DNA of 64,000 bases from Trematomus loennbergii (lineage: Eukaryota; Chordata; Actinopteri; Perciformes; Nototheniidae): NCBI GenBank assembly GCA_012861695.1, contig JAAOOA010000026.1, positions 24,410,080 to 24,474,079 on the forward strand. The letters run 5' to 3'. The notes below the pieces were generated by a model. The model made no database searches and was not told the origin of the DNA. It was given only the letters and a program-made list of their open reading frames with translations. Position numbers and translations under genes: made by a program. Of this stretch, positions 52,086 to 64,000 are shown in pieces; the first letter of the stretch is position 1, and the number at the start of each line of letters is the position of its first letter.

Positions 52086-52753
52086 GGCGCTTTCACACCG
52101 CAGTACTTTTCCCACTTTAGTTCCGATATGTTGTGTTCACACCAAAAAAATCCGGAACTAAAATTAGTTCATGAGAACCTTTTCACCCCCTTTTCCGTCC
52201 CTGCTAGAGAGCAGGCACTTTCGTGAGAGAAAAAAGTTCCTATTTCTGATTGGCTGGGCGGATTGCAAACCACGCCCCGTAAAACTCAAAAATGTTTTGT
52301 GAAGCCGCCATTTTATTATCCTCGCATTAGCATTATTAGCATTAGCATTAGCCCAGCGCACAAACGCAGAGAGACTAATTTATGGCAACACAAAAGAAAA
52401 CATGGGAGCGGTGGAGATGAGGAGGTGTCGGCGTTCTGGCGATTTACTCGGAAGGCTTCAGTGGAAGCTGCTGGGAGTCCCAGCAGCTTCTACTGAAGCC
52501 AGTCCCCAACTCCGGGGACTTCCGGCCGGGGACTTCGGGTGGCAGTATACGCCGTGAAGTGGTTTGCGGCCTGCCAGTAAACCCAAAGCAGAAGAAGAAG
52601 AAGTGACGTCAGCGGCTTCATTTGCCTAATCCTCCCTCAGGGACTTATTCCGGTGTGAACGCGATCTGCACTTAGTTCATCAGAACTCTTTAGTTCTGAT
52701 GAACTAAGTTCTGATGAACCTTTGTGGGAAAAGTACTGCGGTGTGAAAGCGCC
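52086..52753. mobile_element. Non-autonomous DNA transposon, GGCGCTTTCACACCGCAGTA termini
   Basis: Perfect inverted repeats of about 30 bases (GGCGCTTTCACACCGCAGTA, CTTTTCCCAC), flanked by TTA and TAA (a TA or TWA-type target). The interior has two strong hairpins: GGCTTCAGTGGAAGCTGCTG against its inverse at 52,453-52,500, and GTTCATCAGAACT-type repeats at 52,675-52,720. PIF/Harbinger-like by termini; no protein encoded. Confidence 0.88.
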
Positions 52754-53802
52754 TAATGATTTGTTTGCGTACAAAAGTAAAAGTAAATACATGGAGGGAA
52801 TTAAAAAACAAGGGATTACAAAAGGACTATTTTAATACAGTAAAGTGTTTTAAATCCTTCTACACGTTCTCATTTGTACATGTGTCTTTGTGTTATCTAA
52901 TACCGTAACTATACACACTCATACTGCTTCACAAATTCACACACAAATACTTTTTAACTTATTTTTTCTCTTTTTTTTATTGAATTAGTTTGTCCATACG
53001 TGCTTTGTCAAAATACAAACTCATGTTGTTTCACATATAGCATAAACAAAAACAGAAAGAAAATGAAACTTAACATAATTATTGTAGCCTTAAATCCTAG
53101 GCACTTTTATTTAAAGGGTTAAAAAGAAAAAAAATATATAAAAAAAAAATGTGTTGATCTCTTATAAATATATATTGTTTATGCATCAAGCTAAAGTGAC
53201 TTTTTTAAATTATTATTATTTAGTTTTTCCAATAAACCAAATGCTAACAGCCCCAAAAACGGTTAAAGAAAAAAAAACTGTTAGATAAATTGTGAATGTA
53301 ATGTGTTGTTGCTGAAATGGTGATATTTGCAGTAAATCCTCACAATGGAGATGTGAAACGAGATAATATAGGCCTGCGTTCTGTCAACAGACTGTATCTA
53401 TTCTAGTGCATATGCATGAAAACAATAATAACACAAACAATGTAAAGCAGAGGCATCAACATGCGTGAACATTTCCATACAGGTCTATATGCATCACCTT
53501 TGTCCGCGATACAAACACTTGGATTTTATTCATCCAAATGAGTTATTTTCCTGCGATAAACACAGTATAAATGCGCAGAAACGTATATATCCTGCGTGAC
53601 CTGACACTGAAAATGATATATGTGACGGGCTGCAAGTGGTTACGTACATTAATGTAAAATAAAGTAATAAATAACACCCACACATGTTTCACCTGCAATT
53701 ATGGAGTGAAATGTGTTTGTCACATACATTCGAGCAATTAAGGAGTCCTATTCACGCGTTTCTGTACGTAAGCATCTAATCAAAACACTCTGACAGCTGG
53801 CA

Positions 53803-54059
<257 letters not shown>

Positions 54060-55561
54060 GGTAATTACTGTCTTTTCACACCAATGGATGATGTTCCTCG
54101 TCACACGCAGCGTTTTAATGAAGTCGTTTGATTGGCTGAGATCAGTTTGATTGACAGGTGACAGAGTGCCTCGTCAAAGTTTTGAAACCTCCTGGAGATT
54201 CCTCTCAAGATGCTAATGTCTTATAAAAGTGAAACAGAGCAGAAACATCGCCGCTATACATTTCTGAGTTAAAGTTGAATGAATGTGAGATTTCCTACAA
54301 TACAGATATTATAGGATACATTCAGGTTGCCATGGTATCGCAGGTGAATCACATCTTCATTTTTCTCAAAACCTGTTACTGTTGTTTGTGTTTCAAAGTG
54401 ATTACGAACAAAACCCACAAATAATACAAATGTAAATGAATACAGAAATGTGGATTCAACACAATTAACCAAATTGTAGTCATCTGTATTTTTTCTTTGA
54501 CATGACGCATACCAGATCAAGAAAGAAAGTTAGCGATTGACTTGAATCTGGCATCCTCTTATTTATAGTTTGAAATAAATATCATCAATAGTGTCATATC
54601 GAAAATGAAAAACAGCCCCAAATTTGTTTTTAATTTTGCATAGAAGCAAAAAAAAGACTGTTCAATAAATGTATGTCAGACTTATGTCAAAATAAATGTA
54701 TTGCATTTCTGGGCATCTGTACACAAGACTTAACATTACAGTATTATAAAAAAAGCTGTATATGTATTTTAGAGAATATGTTACAGTATGCGTCTTTGAA
54801 TATAACTCCCTTACAAAAACATTTACATTTTCCTTTAAATCTACACTGACACTAGACGATAACTCAATAATTCAATATTGTTTGGCATTGATTCGGTAAA
54901 ATCATGATACTTTATCATCTCTTCTTATATACAACCGTCTGTTGCCCAATGAATAATGCCTGAGCACCTGTGATAAAAACCCTTTTGTTGGACACACACA
55001 TTGGGGAATTATCCATATACTGTTAGTAGAATAAAAAAGACCCTAAATAGTCCTTGCAAAACATGTTTTTCATCAGACATTTTGTATATCAGTGTCAAAA
55101 GCACGTTGTTCCAGCAGTAGCTACAAGGTGAAGGATCTCGATCGTCCTGTAGGTTTCGTTTGCTCTCATAATAACACACGGTGGAGTTTACAGGCCTCCT
55201 TGAAAAGCTCATTAACAGAGTATTGATATATTTCCCAGAGGGCCTTTGTGTTGCCGTTGTTTGCGTCCTTTCGTCTAATTTTTTGTCTCATGTCACTTCT
55301 TCACTGAGTTCATCAAGGGCCTCTCAGTAGAGCCGCCTCCTCTTCCTCACAAACAAAACACTTCTCTTCCTCTCATCGCTGACGCTGTGCAGAGGTTTAC
55401 TGCCTCCCAGTGGACACATGGGGAATTACACTCACTGCAGCACTTCACTTAGCCCCTTATTCTGGGTAGTTAATACAGAGACAGATATGACTATACTATA
55501 TTTTTTCCCTCTCTTATTCAACACTTATTTTGTTTCTGCTTCTACTATTGCTGCTTTACTG

Positions 55562-55735
55562 ACATTTCCATATACTGAGCTGATAAGAACTTAAAATGTG
55601 AATTATTCACCAAAACGTCAACCAGCCAATCAAAAAACAGTCATCAATTCCCGAAATATGTCATACTGAAAGATATATATACAAACATAATGATAGTATA
55701 CATTTCCGCTATCACACAGAGTGAATTCCAGAAGC
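55562..55735 (+). repeat. Intronic direct duplication, copy 1
   Basis: ACATTTCCATATACTGAGCT through TCATCAATTCCCGAAATATG to GAATTCCAGAAG recurs at 57,133-57,292 with small indels. It has no terminal inverted repeats and no known family. Confidence 0.88.
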
Positions 55736-56429
55736 TGCTACTGCTGTTGCATTTATCATTAGCCTTCTATACAATTGTTCATATGAGTATGACAATTCTT
55801 GTAGTATCGCTCGTACATATATTAGCAGTACTACTTCCATTGCTGCAAGTATTACTAATGTATACCCCTCCTACTTGGGCTGCACACTTATCAACATTTT
55901 TATTATGAACACAATATTGATTGATGCAATATCCAGTGCAAAATTAGTTTTTGACAGACTTATTAAAGGATCCTGCCCATATCCTCTTAAGAATCATACT
56001 ATGATCATGTTAGTATTGTTTCTTATTATTATGTGAATGATGGATAATTAAAAAGGTTTCTAAAATCAAGAAGGCTAATGCTAGTGATATTGCTAGATAA
56101 CTAGAATTGCAATTAGTTATTTTTCCGAATCCTGCAGCCCTACTTTCTACCTCTGCACACTTTCATACTAAGTGCTATCACTGCACAGTAGATAACAGTA
56201 GTGCATAGTCTGATGTGATCCTGACACATGATGGTGTGACTCCTGCTGATGTGTGGTTGCTTTGTGGTTTGGAATATGTGGCTGCTGTTGACTTTAAACA
56301 GGAAGATTAGTCACTTACTCCAACACTAAATCAGCTGTTCTGCTCTGTGTGGATCTTTGAAGACACTGCTGTGTTTGTTCAAGGAAGGAACAGTTTCATG
56401 TCAAACAGGGAGGGTGATGAGAGTCAGGA

Positions 56430-56520
56430 ATGTGGGAATCACAAGGTGGTCGGGATCAGGATGGGAGACCCGAGGGTTGATGGTTCAAATCCCAAGACCA
56501 CAACTAATCTTTATTTGTTA
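56430..56520 (+). repeat. SINE-like fragment with B box
   Basis: GGATGGGAGACCCGAGGG followed by GATGGTTCAAATCCCAAGAC. The second part is a good RNA polymerase III B box. The first resembles the 5S rRNA internal promoter region (GGATGGGAGACC), so a 5S- or tRNA-derived SINE relic is possible. No cloverleaf is formed. Confidence 0.35.
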
Positions 56521-57132
56521 CCCCCTGAACAACCTCTGAAAAAAATATTCGAGTATCAAATATCGTGATGTATCTTTCGTTGGTGTTTTCTCAGGCGAGT
56601 GGCTCAGCTGCTGGAGGACAAATAGAGAGCTCTGTGTGTTTAGTGAAAATATATTTACTGTCATACAGCAGCACCCGCGGGATAAAAGCTCCCATTGTGT
56701 GCATTCATACAAAATAATGAATTAAATTTGCTGTAATGATCTCAAATATGGAACACTATCCTGCACATTTGCATATTTTTTTAATTAATTGGTGTTCATT
56801 AAAAGTCAATTTATTTTCAAGTATGTACTTCATGTTAGCTTGTTAAAATGTGTCTTTATATAACTGTGTTTTTATGCATCAAAGAATATTTTGAAAATAC
56901 TTGTGTTATCTTGATGTCTGCATGAACGGCCATTTTAACACATTTACCTAGTATTTATCTTCTGCAAATCAAGGAAATGATTATAGGAAAATTAACAATA
57001 TTTGAAGTATTGCGTAATAAAAAATGCATGTTGGATAGTACATTTAAAATAATAATAATTATTGTTCACATTACCAACATTATGAAGCTCTGACCTGCGA
57101 GGAAGTTCTTCCATATTGCAGTTTTCAAAGAA

Positions 57133-57292
57133 TACATTTCCATATACTGAGCTGATAAGAACTTATACACCAAAATGTTAACCAGCTAAAAAACAGTCAT
57201 CAATTCCCGAAATATGTCATACTGAAAGAATATATATATAAACATAATAATGATAGTATACATTTCCGCTTCCGCTATCTGAATTCCAGAAG
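57133..57292 (+). repeat. Intronic direct duplication, copy 2
   Basis: Second copy of 55,562-55,735, ending 40 bases before the exon at 57,333, so it supplies sequence near the probable branch point. Confidence 0.88.
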
Positions 57293-57332
57293 TGTATTTT
57301 ACAACCTAAATGTTTTTGTCTTGTGTTTTCAG

Positions 57333-57450
57333 ACTCTTGCAGATTGAAGGCCGCCAGCAGCTGCTGACCGCTGAGCTTTTTATTCTTCAGCAGAAGAAGA
57401 AACAGAGCAAACAGGATCTGAGGAGAAGCAGCAGCCTTCAGAGCGCCACT
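57333..57450 (+). CDS. Unidentified coiled-coil protein, exon
   Basis: Acceptor gtgttttcag to 57,332, donor gtaaga at 57,451. One base completes Gln with the previous exon; then LLQIEGRQQLLTAELFILQQ and KKKQSKQDLRRSSSLQSAT, ending in phase 0. The first half is a heptad-like helix (Leu at regular spacing), the second a basic, serine-rich stretch that could be flexible or phosphorylated. The phase fits the next exon exactly. Confidence 0.82.
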
Positions 57451-58018
57451 GTAAGATCACAGCGGGACACTGAGTTCACACACAGGTCACATGGGTTAAA
57501 AAAACGAACTAAAAAGTCATAATGTCCAAAATATTATGGCTGTGAGAACCTCAGGCTTTGCCAAAATGTGCTTTTTAGTGATTATAAATTGCACATTTTA
57601 AGAGATGCAATGAAAGATGACTACATATATAATATACAATATGATCAATATTAGAAGTATCAATGCTGATGAATGTACAACTTTATAGAGTGAAACATCT
57701 AATAAAGACACAATGAACTTGATTTTTTAACACAATATAATTACAATTTAAAAAAGTTGCATGTACATTTTCATCTAAATACCCGTCGGAGAAATTGAAT
57801 AGGTTTTGAAATCTGAAAAATGACATCCACTAGTTCTATTATCTCAGTTTACTTAATTCTTCCATGAGATGTTTGTTTCACGTGGCCGTTACTGCACCAT
57901 CAAACATTGTGTTAATTCCTTCAGCGATGAGATGATCATTAAAATAACACCATCAACTTCCAAATGCACTGATCAGAAACAAACCAGCGTTGTATTTATT
58001 AATTCTCTTCCTCTCCAG
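57451..58018 (+). other. Intron of the coiled-coil gene
   Basis: AT-rich, ending in a pyrimidine tract ctcttcctctccag. Nothing else seen. Confidence 0.7.
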
Positions 58019-58209
58019 TTTCAGCTGTGTGCTTGTCGGGAGCTTCAGGTCTCCGTCACCGAGCGTCTGCTCCAATCAGAGCGGTTGGTGTTCCAGCAGG
58101 AGGCCCTGAGAGCGCTGCGTCAGCTGCTGACCCGAGACCAGCTGAGATACCAGGAAGAGACGCACAGACTCACCTGCTTCACACAGAGAGTACTCAGACT
58201 ATCCCACAG
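58019..58209 (+). CDS. Unidentified coiled-coil protein, exon
   Basis: The longest exon of this gene, in phase 0: FQLCACRELQVSVTERLLQS, then ERLVFQQEALRALRQLLTRD and QLRYQEETHRLTCFTQRVLR LSH plus AG. It is a long continuous amphipathic helix, rich in Leu, Gln, Arg and Glu, as in centrosomal or cytoskeletal coiled-coil proteins; that comparison is of composition, not homology. Splice sites are ctctccag and gtacac. The reading frame contrasts sharply with surrounding non-coding DNA in base composition (GC-rich), which supports it as a real exon. Confidence 0.85.
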
Positions 58210-58260
58210 GTACACAACTCCACATCCTGTTTAAATAATCATTGTCTTGATTGTATTTAG

Positions 58261-58279
58261 TTAGGGTTAGGGTTAGGGT
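58261..58279 (+). repeat. Short interstitial telomere-like repeat
   Basis: Three TTAGGG units and part of a fourth. Confidence 0.85.
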
Positions 58280-58654
58280 AAGCTAGGGTCATCAATGGGA
58301 CATGTGAAATATAATTTATCATTTCTACTAGAAAACACCTGTAAAACAAAATGTCTGGTCAGCCCTTACTCACTTCAACTCCTTGCATATGGATGCTTAT
58401 TTGGGACTCAATTGGATAGGTTGCCCTTTAGCAATTATCTTCAATAAATAAAATAAAAATTCTGCACAATGTTTCTGTTATAAATCTCATGCAAGTATAT
58501 TGAATACATGTATCGTAAAAAAAAAATTAGGGTGAAAGCTAGTCTGTCTTACAACCGCGGTGGTACGTTTTCAAGATGCCTTTATAGTATTTGTTACATA
58601 CTGTACATGGAAATAAAGGATTTGAATAAAATACTTTTAATTTCCACATAATGT

Positions 58655-58875
58655 TTCACACAACAGGTTAAAATGTATTCTCTGCAATTAATCCATCCTA
58701 GTTTAAGAAACAGTTGGATGCTTTCTATATAGTGCAGGGCAGGGGTCCTGGTGTCTTGCTCCGGCGCAGGAGGGCATCTCAAAGTACCAGAAAATCCACC
58801 ATTTTATACTTGGTCAGGTCCGAGACTTGAACCAGTGACCCTCTGGTTCCCAAGCCAATTCCATACAGACAAGTA
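58655..58875 (-). mobile_element. SINE-like repeat, degenerate
   Basis: On the minus strand GGGAACCAGAGGGTCACTGG and TTCAAGTCTCGGACC form a tRNA-like B-box region. On the plus strand TCTCTGCAATTAATCCATCC relates it to the repeat at 48,866. Confidence 0.55.
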
Positions 58876-59214
58876 TCCGCCATCCCAATGTAAATAAGTA
58901 GGCCTAAGTTACATCATTGGTTATGGTTATGGTTAAATAATTAAATGAAATGTAATGTTATGGTAATATAAAGTATAGCATATGGGGTAGTTTGGGGATA
59001 GGAAAAAAAGTATGTATGTAGTGTAACTTGTGTTAAAATTACGATGGAAAATGTTCAGGACTTGTGCATTTAATGAAGTTAGTTTAGTTTGCTTAAAGCA
59101 GTGAAATGCCTCGTTAAGTTCGAATGGCTCAGATGTTGAAGACAAAACTTGTGGCTGACAATCCTATACAAAGGTAATAATTATTAACATGTCTCCTTTA
59201 TATATTTCTTTCAG

Positions 59215-59311
59215 ATCGTACAGAGAGGAAACGTTCACCAGCAGAGAGAGTGTCCGCAGCGTGCAGGGAAAGACAGAGCAGGAAAACAACATGGTACAAC
59301 TCAGCCTCTGA
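59215..59311 (+). CDS. Unidentified coiled-coil protein, probable last coding exon
   Basis: Acceptor ttctttcag to 59,214. AG from the previous exon plus A gives Arg; then SYREETFTSRESVRSVQGKT, EQENNM. Read on, it gives VQLSL and stops at TGA 59,309-59,311. Alternatively ATG|gtacaa at 59,294 is a donor and the gene continues, but no convincing further exon is visible. A serine/arginine-rich, probably unstructured tail would be a reasonable C-terminus. Together the four 3' exons give about 170 residues of one consistent frame. Confidence 0.68.
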
Positions 59312-59756
59312 ACTCACAGCACACACTCTGATCTCTAACCTCAGATCATGTTGTTCTGAACGACATCTTTCTCTGACTGCTGACAAACACAACTAACCCT
59401 AGCTGCCATTCTGTATGGTGAGGGTTCATCCAAAGCTCCAAACTAAGTGCATCTGTGCATTTAGATTCAACTTCCTGGCCCAATCAGAATGCACCTTGGT
59501 TCAATCTCAGCCCCACTCTGTATCACATGCTCTCACGCTGTATTTGCCTGATAACTGTCTTTTCGCAAGACCTTTTTTTTAATAATATCTCACACTTTAG
59601 GTGTACCTGAACCCATGAAATCCACACCTAACCTGATACCTAATGTGCATTTTGGACTATCATGTATAATATATAATATGTCAGTTCTACAGGGTGAAGT
59701 TCAATATATAGAAGACAAAATGTAATGCCTAAAATCAGGTAGAACATTTGAAAAAG

Positions 59757-59758
<2 letters not shown>
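59312..59758 (+). other. Possible 3' UTR of the coiled-coil gene
   Basis: No AATAAA near the stop is convincing. Nothing else recognised. Confidence 0.35.
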
Positions 59759-60046
<288 letters not shown>

Positions 60047-60047
<1 letters not shown>

Positions 60048-62182
60048 CAGTGGTCCAGCTGTTGTCAGGCTTTCTCAGACAGTCGGAGAGGAGACAGAGG
60101 AAACATCTGCCCGCTCATCTGGCTCTGTCTGTCACACACACAGATGCAGACACGCACACACACACACACACACACCCAAAGCATCATTTTCCTGAAAGAA
60201 CAACAACAAAAACTCCCATAATAGACTGACACAGTAGTGACAGGGAACGCTGAGGGAAGAAACCTGGTTTGGAGTCTTATTATAACAGGAAACCTGTCAA
60301 AGTGTCAGCACAGTTTAACTTGTGAAGCTTAAACACAAACAGCAGACGGCCCGCTGCCAGCTTGTATCTCTGCTCACAAATACAACATGATTCAGCCTCA
60401 TCCTTTTCACTTCAGCAGGGATTCAAACTGAAACTCTACCAAAAATCAATCATTTATTTTGGATAGGGTTTGTTTCATCATTTCGACCCAACAAGAAATC
60501 CCATACTGACTTTATGTTGACATTGTTGCAGCTAGCAAGATTTGTTTTTATTATATCCAAGAAGAACTCATAACCAAAAGGTCACGTTAAGGTTAAAGTC
60601 AGTTCAAAAGTGATTCACACAAGCATTGACACACAAATTAATGAAATGGAAAACAGGACAATTCAAAATACATTGAGAAAATAGTCAAAAATCAACATTG
60701 GAAATAGATTATTCATCTGAAGTCACTTTGAAATTGGATTTAAATGGAAATGGGTCAACTCAGTGCAGACTGGATTTAACAGCTGACAGAATTAGCTTTG
60801 TGGCACTTTATAACCTCGATGCTGAAAAAATAAAATCATAGAGCAAGAGGCAAACGACCTCATGTTGTTTCTGTTCAGTGCTGTAACCAACAGGGGGGGG
60901 GGGTTCAAACCCTTGACACCTTCAGTCTCACGCTGCTTCCTGTTAATCCCCAGAGGCTCAGTAACCTTTTTATCAGATTATCAGAGGTTAATCTGTCAGG
61001 AAATGAGCCAGGATTTGTATAATCACACATCATTCTGATTAGATGTAATAGATTGAGATCAGATTTCATAAAGAGGTTTTTGGAGAATCACCGATCCGTC
61101 CTGGATTGGCCGATTTTCTAACGCACACACATTCAGGCTCAATCAACATATTTCTATAAATATACACTAATTATTAAGCTTCAATGAACTGTAATATCCT
61201 CAAAAAACAGGTTGAGGTCTCAGCTGCGCAGCATATTGTAGAAGTGCATTGTGGGTAAACATAATGAACCAACAACCAGAAATGCATACATTCCATAACC
61301 CTAAAGGTTAAAAATACATTTTAAGTGGTTGAAAAGAAATACAAAAATCAGACAGAAGCCAAAACACTTGCTAGCATTAGAAGTTCATATAGACCAAATA
61401 TGATATTTATTTTGAATTAGGAGCCGAAATAATAACTTTAATCGGTGAAGTACAGTGTAAAGCCAAGCATCATCTGTTTGTGTTTTTTTTAGAGGCGGAG
61501 CAGCTGCATGAGTGAAAATGTTACAATTAATTTAAACTGCACTCAGAAACAGAAAAACATTGTTAGTTTGTCATAAAAACATGAACCAAAAATATAAGAA
61601 GAATACAAAACAAGGTTGGACACAGGTGCAATACGTGATCTGGTGAGGACAGCTTTATGCTCATGGGGAGATGTTTGGGTAAATATGGTTTATAAAGATG
61701 AGTCTGGGACGGGAGGTGCTTCTGATTTCAGTTTCAATTATTGTAATTTGGCTCCATTTAGTTTCAAAAGACAAAAGAGTTTCAGTGTAGGACAGATGCC
61801 GAAATGGGTTCTTACGTGTGCAGAAAACAAACAATGTTTGTGTTTTTTCTTTATGATGTAAGGTAGTAGTTTTCATGATAAAAAGATTAGTTTCACAAAG
61901 TATTCTACAGCTATACTTTTATATAAATAAGAACAAATATAGTATATACCTGAAGAAACTAAAAAGAAACGTGAAGCGGCTAGACAGAAAACAGCAACAA
62001 CCTTTATTTGAAAATGTGGCTATAAATGTAAATAAAGAAATAGTGTAAAATCCTCAAAAGTCCAAGGTGATGTTGTTTGGTTTGAACAAAAGGCCTAAAC
62101 TTAAAAATATGCTGTCTGCAATTACAGAAAGAAGCGGTGAGAAGTGAGAAGCTCAAATTTGATAATTATTTGCATTAATAAC
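60047..62182. other. Intergenic or intronic DNA, no gene seen
   Basis: A short G-run lies at about 60,893-60,903. The 81-codon plus-strand frame at 61,616 has no recognisable motif or splice context. Confidence 0.5.
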
Positions 62183-62634
62183 TTAAAGGGGACCTATCAT
62201 GCAAAATGCACTTTTGTACGTCTTTTCTACATGAATATGTGTCCCCGGTGTTCCAGGGAACTCACCAAGTGTCAGAAAACACAACCCTCTCTATTTTCCT
62301 CCATACCCAAATCTCTAAAAAAGGGGCTGCAACGGATCTGATAAAAACTGATCCAGATTTGAACAGTGGCGCTACGGCTATTGGGCCAACTCCACCAATC
62401 AGGAGGAGACAGCCACGGCCATTGCCGTTCGAAAGCGCTGGAGACGCTGTAGTACATATGCCAGGCCAGTAGATGGTGCTGTTCTCACATAATCTGCCCT
62501 TGCAAATTGCGAAATGAAGCATGGCTAAAATGCATGATCTGTTTGGTATTTTGAAAAGAAAAAAGTAAATATGCCTTATATAGGTATGGTCCTATACTAT
62601 ATTATTCAAATATAGCATGATAGGTCCACTTTAA
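62183..62634 (+). mobile_element. TTAA-flanked MITE, copy 3 of 3
   Basis: Same orientation as copy 1. It lacks about 20 bases around the CTGACGTCAG palindrome (GAACAGTGGCGC against GAACACTGTCCTGACGTCAG...GGTGGCGC), and a stretch near the right end. It is otherwise close to both other copies. Confidence 0.88.
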
Positions 62635-63610
62635 ATTATTTACTAATTTTCACGATATATTATATTTTTTTTTGGTCAAATTGCTGAAGGTGGATTTGTC
62701 CGCTTTATAAGATCCATGTTTTTTTATCTATTTCGTTTAGACGCATGTAGTTGATAAATCAAGCCTTTTCTTTTACTTCCGAACAAATCTGCTCTATTCA
62801 ATGACAACAGACTGTTCACAGGGACCTCACTAAGCTGCTTTTATTTTCCCATATTTAACATATCCCTAATCAACATATTTGACAGGCTTACAGTGATCAT
62901 ACATCTGAGCTCATGTTTTTTATTCCCACGTGAAACAAAGAGACATCCAGGATTAGTTTGACCAGATTTCAGCCTGCTCTGTAACAAATATTCCTGTTGG
63001 AGGGATCGTTGTCGGTTTAGTGAAATAGGGCCGAGGACAGAGCGCCGGTTGGTTAATAATCTCAGCCATGTAGATTAGGGTGGGGGGTGGGGGGTGGGGG
63101 TGGGGTGGGGGGCAACAACAATAACACAGGAACATATTGCCAAGCAGATTGCCTCGGGCCAAACGGAGCTCGACGTTTCGCTTTCTGTGAGAGACGTACG
63201 TGTCCAACACAAGACTGCTGCCACTAATTGGTTATTTATTTCATTTTCTATTACACTGGTGTGTGTGCTCTTACTGCTCTGGTGTATGTGTGTGGTGTGT
63301 GTGTGTGTGTCGAGTTTTAAGTTTAATATTTGAGGGTTTGATGTTGAGGCGATACGAGTGTCTTACAGTAATAACTCTGACTGTGGGTTCAGAGAGAGAG
63401 TGTGTGAGATCACGTTTGAGAGTAAAAGTATTGTTAGAATCGATTTGGATTGAAGACAAACACACCTATGTTTAAAAGTGCCAGGAATGTTAACATAAGT
63501 CAGCTACGTAAAGTCTTATACAATATTTTCCATGGACACAGCTGAAAGGATTGTGGATACAAACAGGAGAACATATAAAGCAGCCCTAAAAAAGCAGGTC
63601 ACTACCTAAA
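62635..63610. other. Intergenic DNA with a G-rich tract
   Basis: Mostly AT-rich, no exon seen; the G-rich tract at 63,078-63,112 is listed separately. A short (GT)n run lies at 63,286-63,310. Confidence 0.5.
63078..63112 (+). other. G-quadruplex-forming tract
   Basis: Six G-runs of 3 to 6 separated by single T residues. This is an excellent match to the G-quadruplex rule (four runs of three or more G with loops of one to seven). Confidence 0.75.
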
Positions 63611-64000
63611 GGCCCGGACACACCAAGCCGATTTTGGCCGTCGGTGGGCGTCAGGTGTGTCCCGCACCGTCGTGTCTTTTCAGCCGTGCCGACTCCTTTT
63701 CGGCCGAAAGGCAGTCTGCAAAATAAATCACTGCACTGAATCAGTGCATGAGAAGCGAAACGGAAGTGAGGGACCCAAACAAACTATTAAGAAGGCAAAT
63801 CTGAGATTTCCTTTAACTCCAGCTCTCGACACAGGTTCGGGAAAGCCCCATGAGCTTCTCGCTGTAGAGTGAAAATGGAACGCACACGCTATTTGTTGTT
63901 TGTTATATCACGCAGTCTGTTCTTCTTCTCTCGGTGTATCACGCAGTCTGTCTTCCGGTTGTTGTTTCTTTTGAATGACGAATACACACTACCGCCGCCT
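63611..64000. repeat. Start of a DNA-transposon-like repeat, cut by the window end
   Basis: GGCCCGGACACACCAAGCCG, then ATTTTGGCCGTCGGTGGGCG, resembles the terminus of common fish MITEs that read GGCCC...ACACACC...GCCGACGG. TATCACGCAGTCTGTTCTTC repeats in part about 30 bases later. The other end lies outside the window, so the class is not provable. Confidence 0.45.

Larger units (their letters stand above)
58210..59214 (+). other. Intron of the coiled-coil gene
   Basis: Contains a short telomere-like tract and a SINE-like fragment, listed separately. It ends with atttctttcag. Confidence 0.7.

Noticed and set aside
56430..56520. Functional tRNA or 5S rRNA gene
   Set aside because: Only promoter-like boxes are seen; no cloverleaf or full-length 5S sequence is present.
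60047..60223. Extra exon of the coiled-coil gene after the GT tract (acceptor gtggcag)
   Set aside because: In the phase left by a donor at 59,293 it gives a Cys/Trp-rich, His-Thr repeat peptide unlike the rest; the attractive frame (VVQLLSGFLRQSERRQRK) is out of phase.

Overview
This is a eukaryotic, almost certainly teleost fish, genomic window. It has sparse spliced exons in long AT-rich introns, long (GT/CA)n microsatellites, and many non-autonomous DNA transposons and tRNA-like SINEs of the kinds that fill fish genomes. No operons, CRISPR arrays, rRNA or intact tRNA genes are visible. Almost all long open reading frames are chance frames in repeats.

Left end (1 to about 9.2 kb): the 3' end of an E-protein gene on the + strand, recognisably tcf4. 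Three coding exons are visible (457-610, 1215-1442, 2493-2644), followed by probable 3' UTR. The bHLH exon lacks two bases relative to the reading frame, so helix 1 and the loop/helix 2 lie in different frames. A 70-base, 94% identical inverted copy of the second half of that exon lies in the next intron. The copy carries the two bases the exon lacks.

Middle (about 9.4 to 23.4 kb): gene-free, repeat-built DNA. From 10 to 17 kb there is a nest of transposons: a hAT-like element containing a TTAA-flanked MITE and a SINE head, and a MITE with a 9-bp target duplication. A 1.9-kb segmental tandem duplication starts inside that MITE. A second hAT fragment, with a BED zinc-finger reading frame, was later inserted into only one copy.

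Right part (about 23.5 to 60 kb): a CpG-rich probable promoter and first exon with a clean donor at 23,633, then exons of an unrecognised glutamine-rich coiled-coil protein on the + strand (42,224; 45,725; 57,333; 58,019; 59,215; possibly 37,740). The phases of the last four exons join perfectly; the 42,224 to 45,725 join does not. Between the exons lie further MITEs, microsatellites, local duplications and a perfect 40-base palindrome. The last 4 kb holds a third TTAA MITE copy, a G-quadruplex-like tract and the start of another repeat.

I found no clear new biological system. The best leads are the broken bHLH exon with its inverted, better-preserved partner, the possible alternative tcf4 C-terminus, the unidentified coiled-coil gene, and the datable transposon and duplication stack at 10-17 kb. 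All family assignments come from reading and memory; no search was run.
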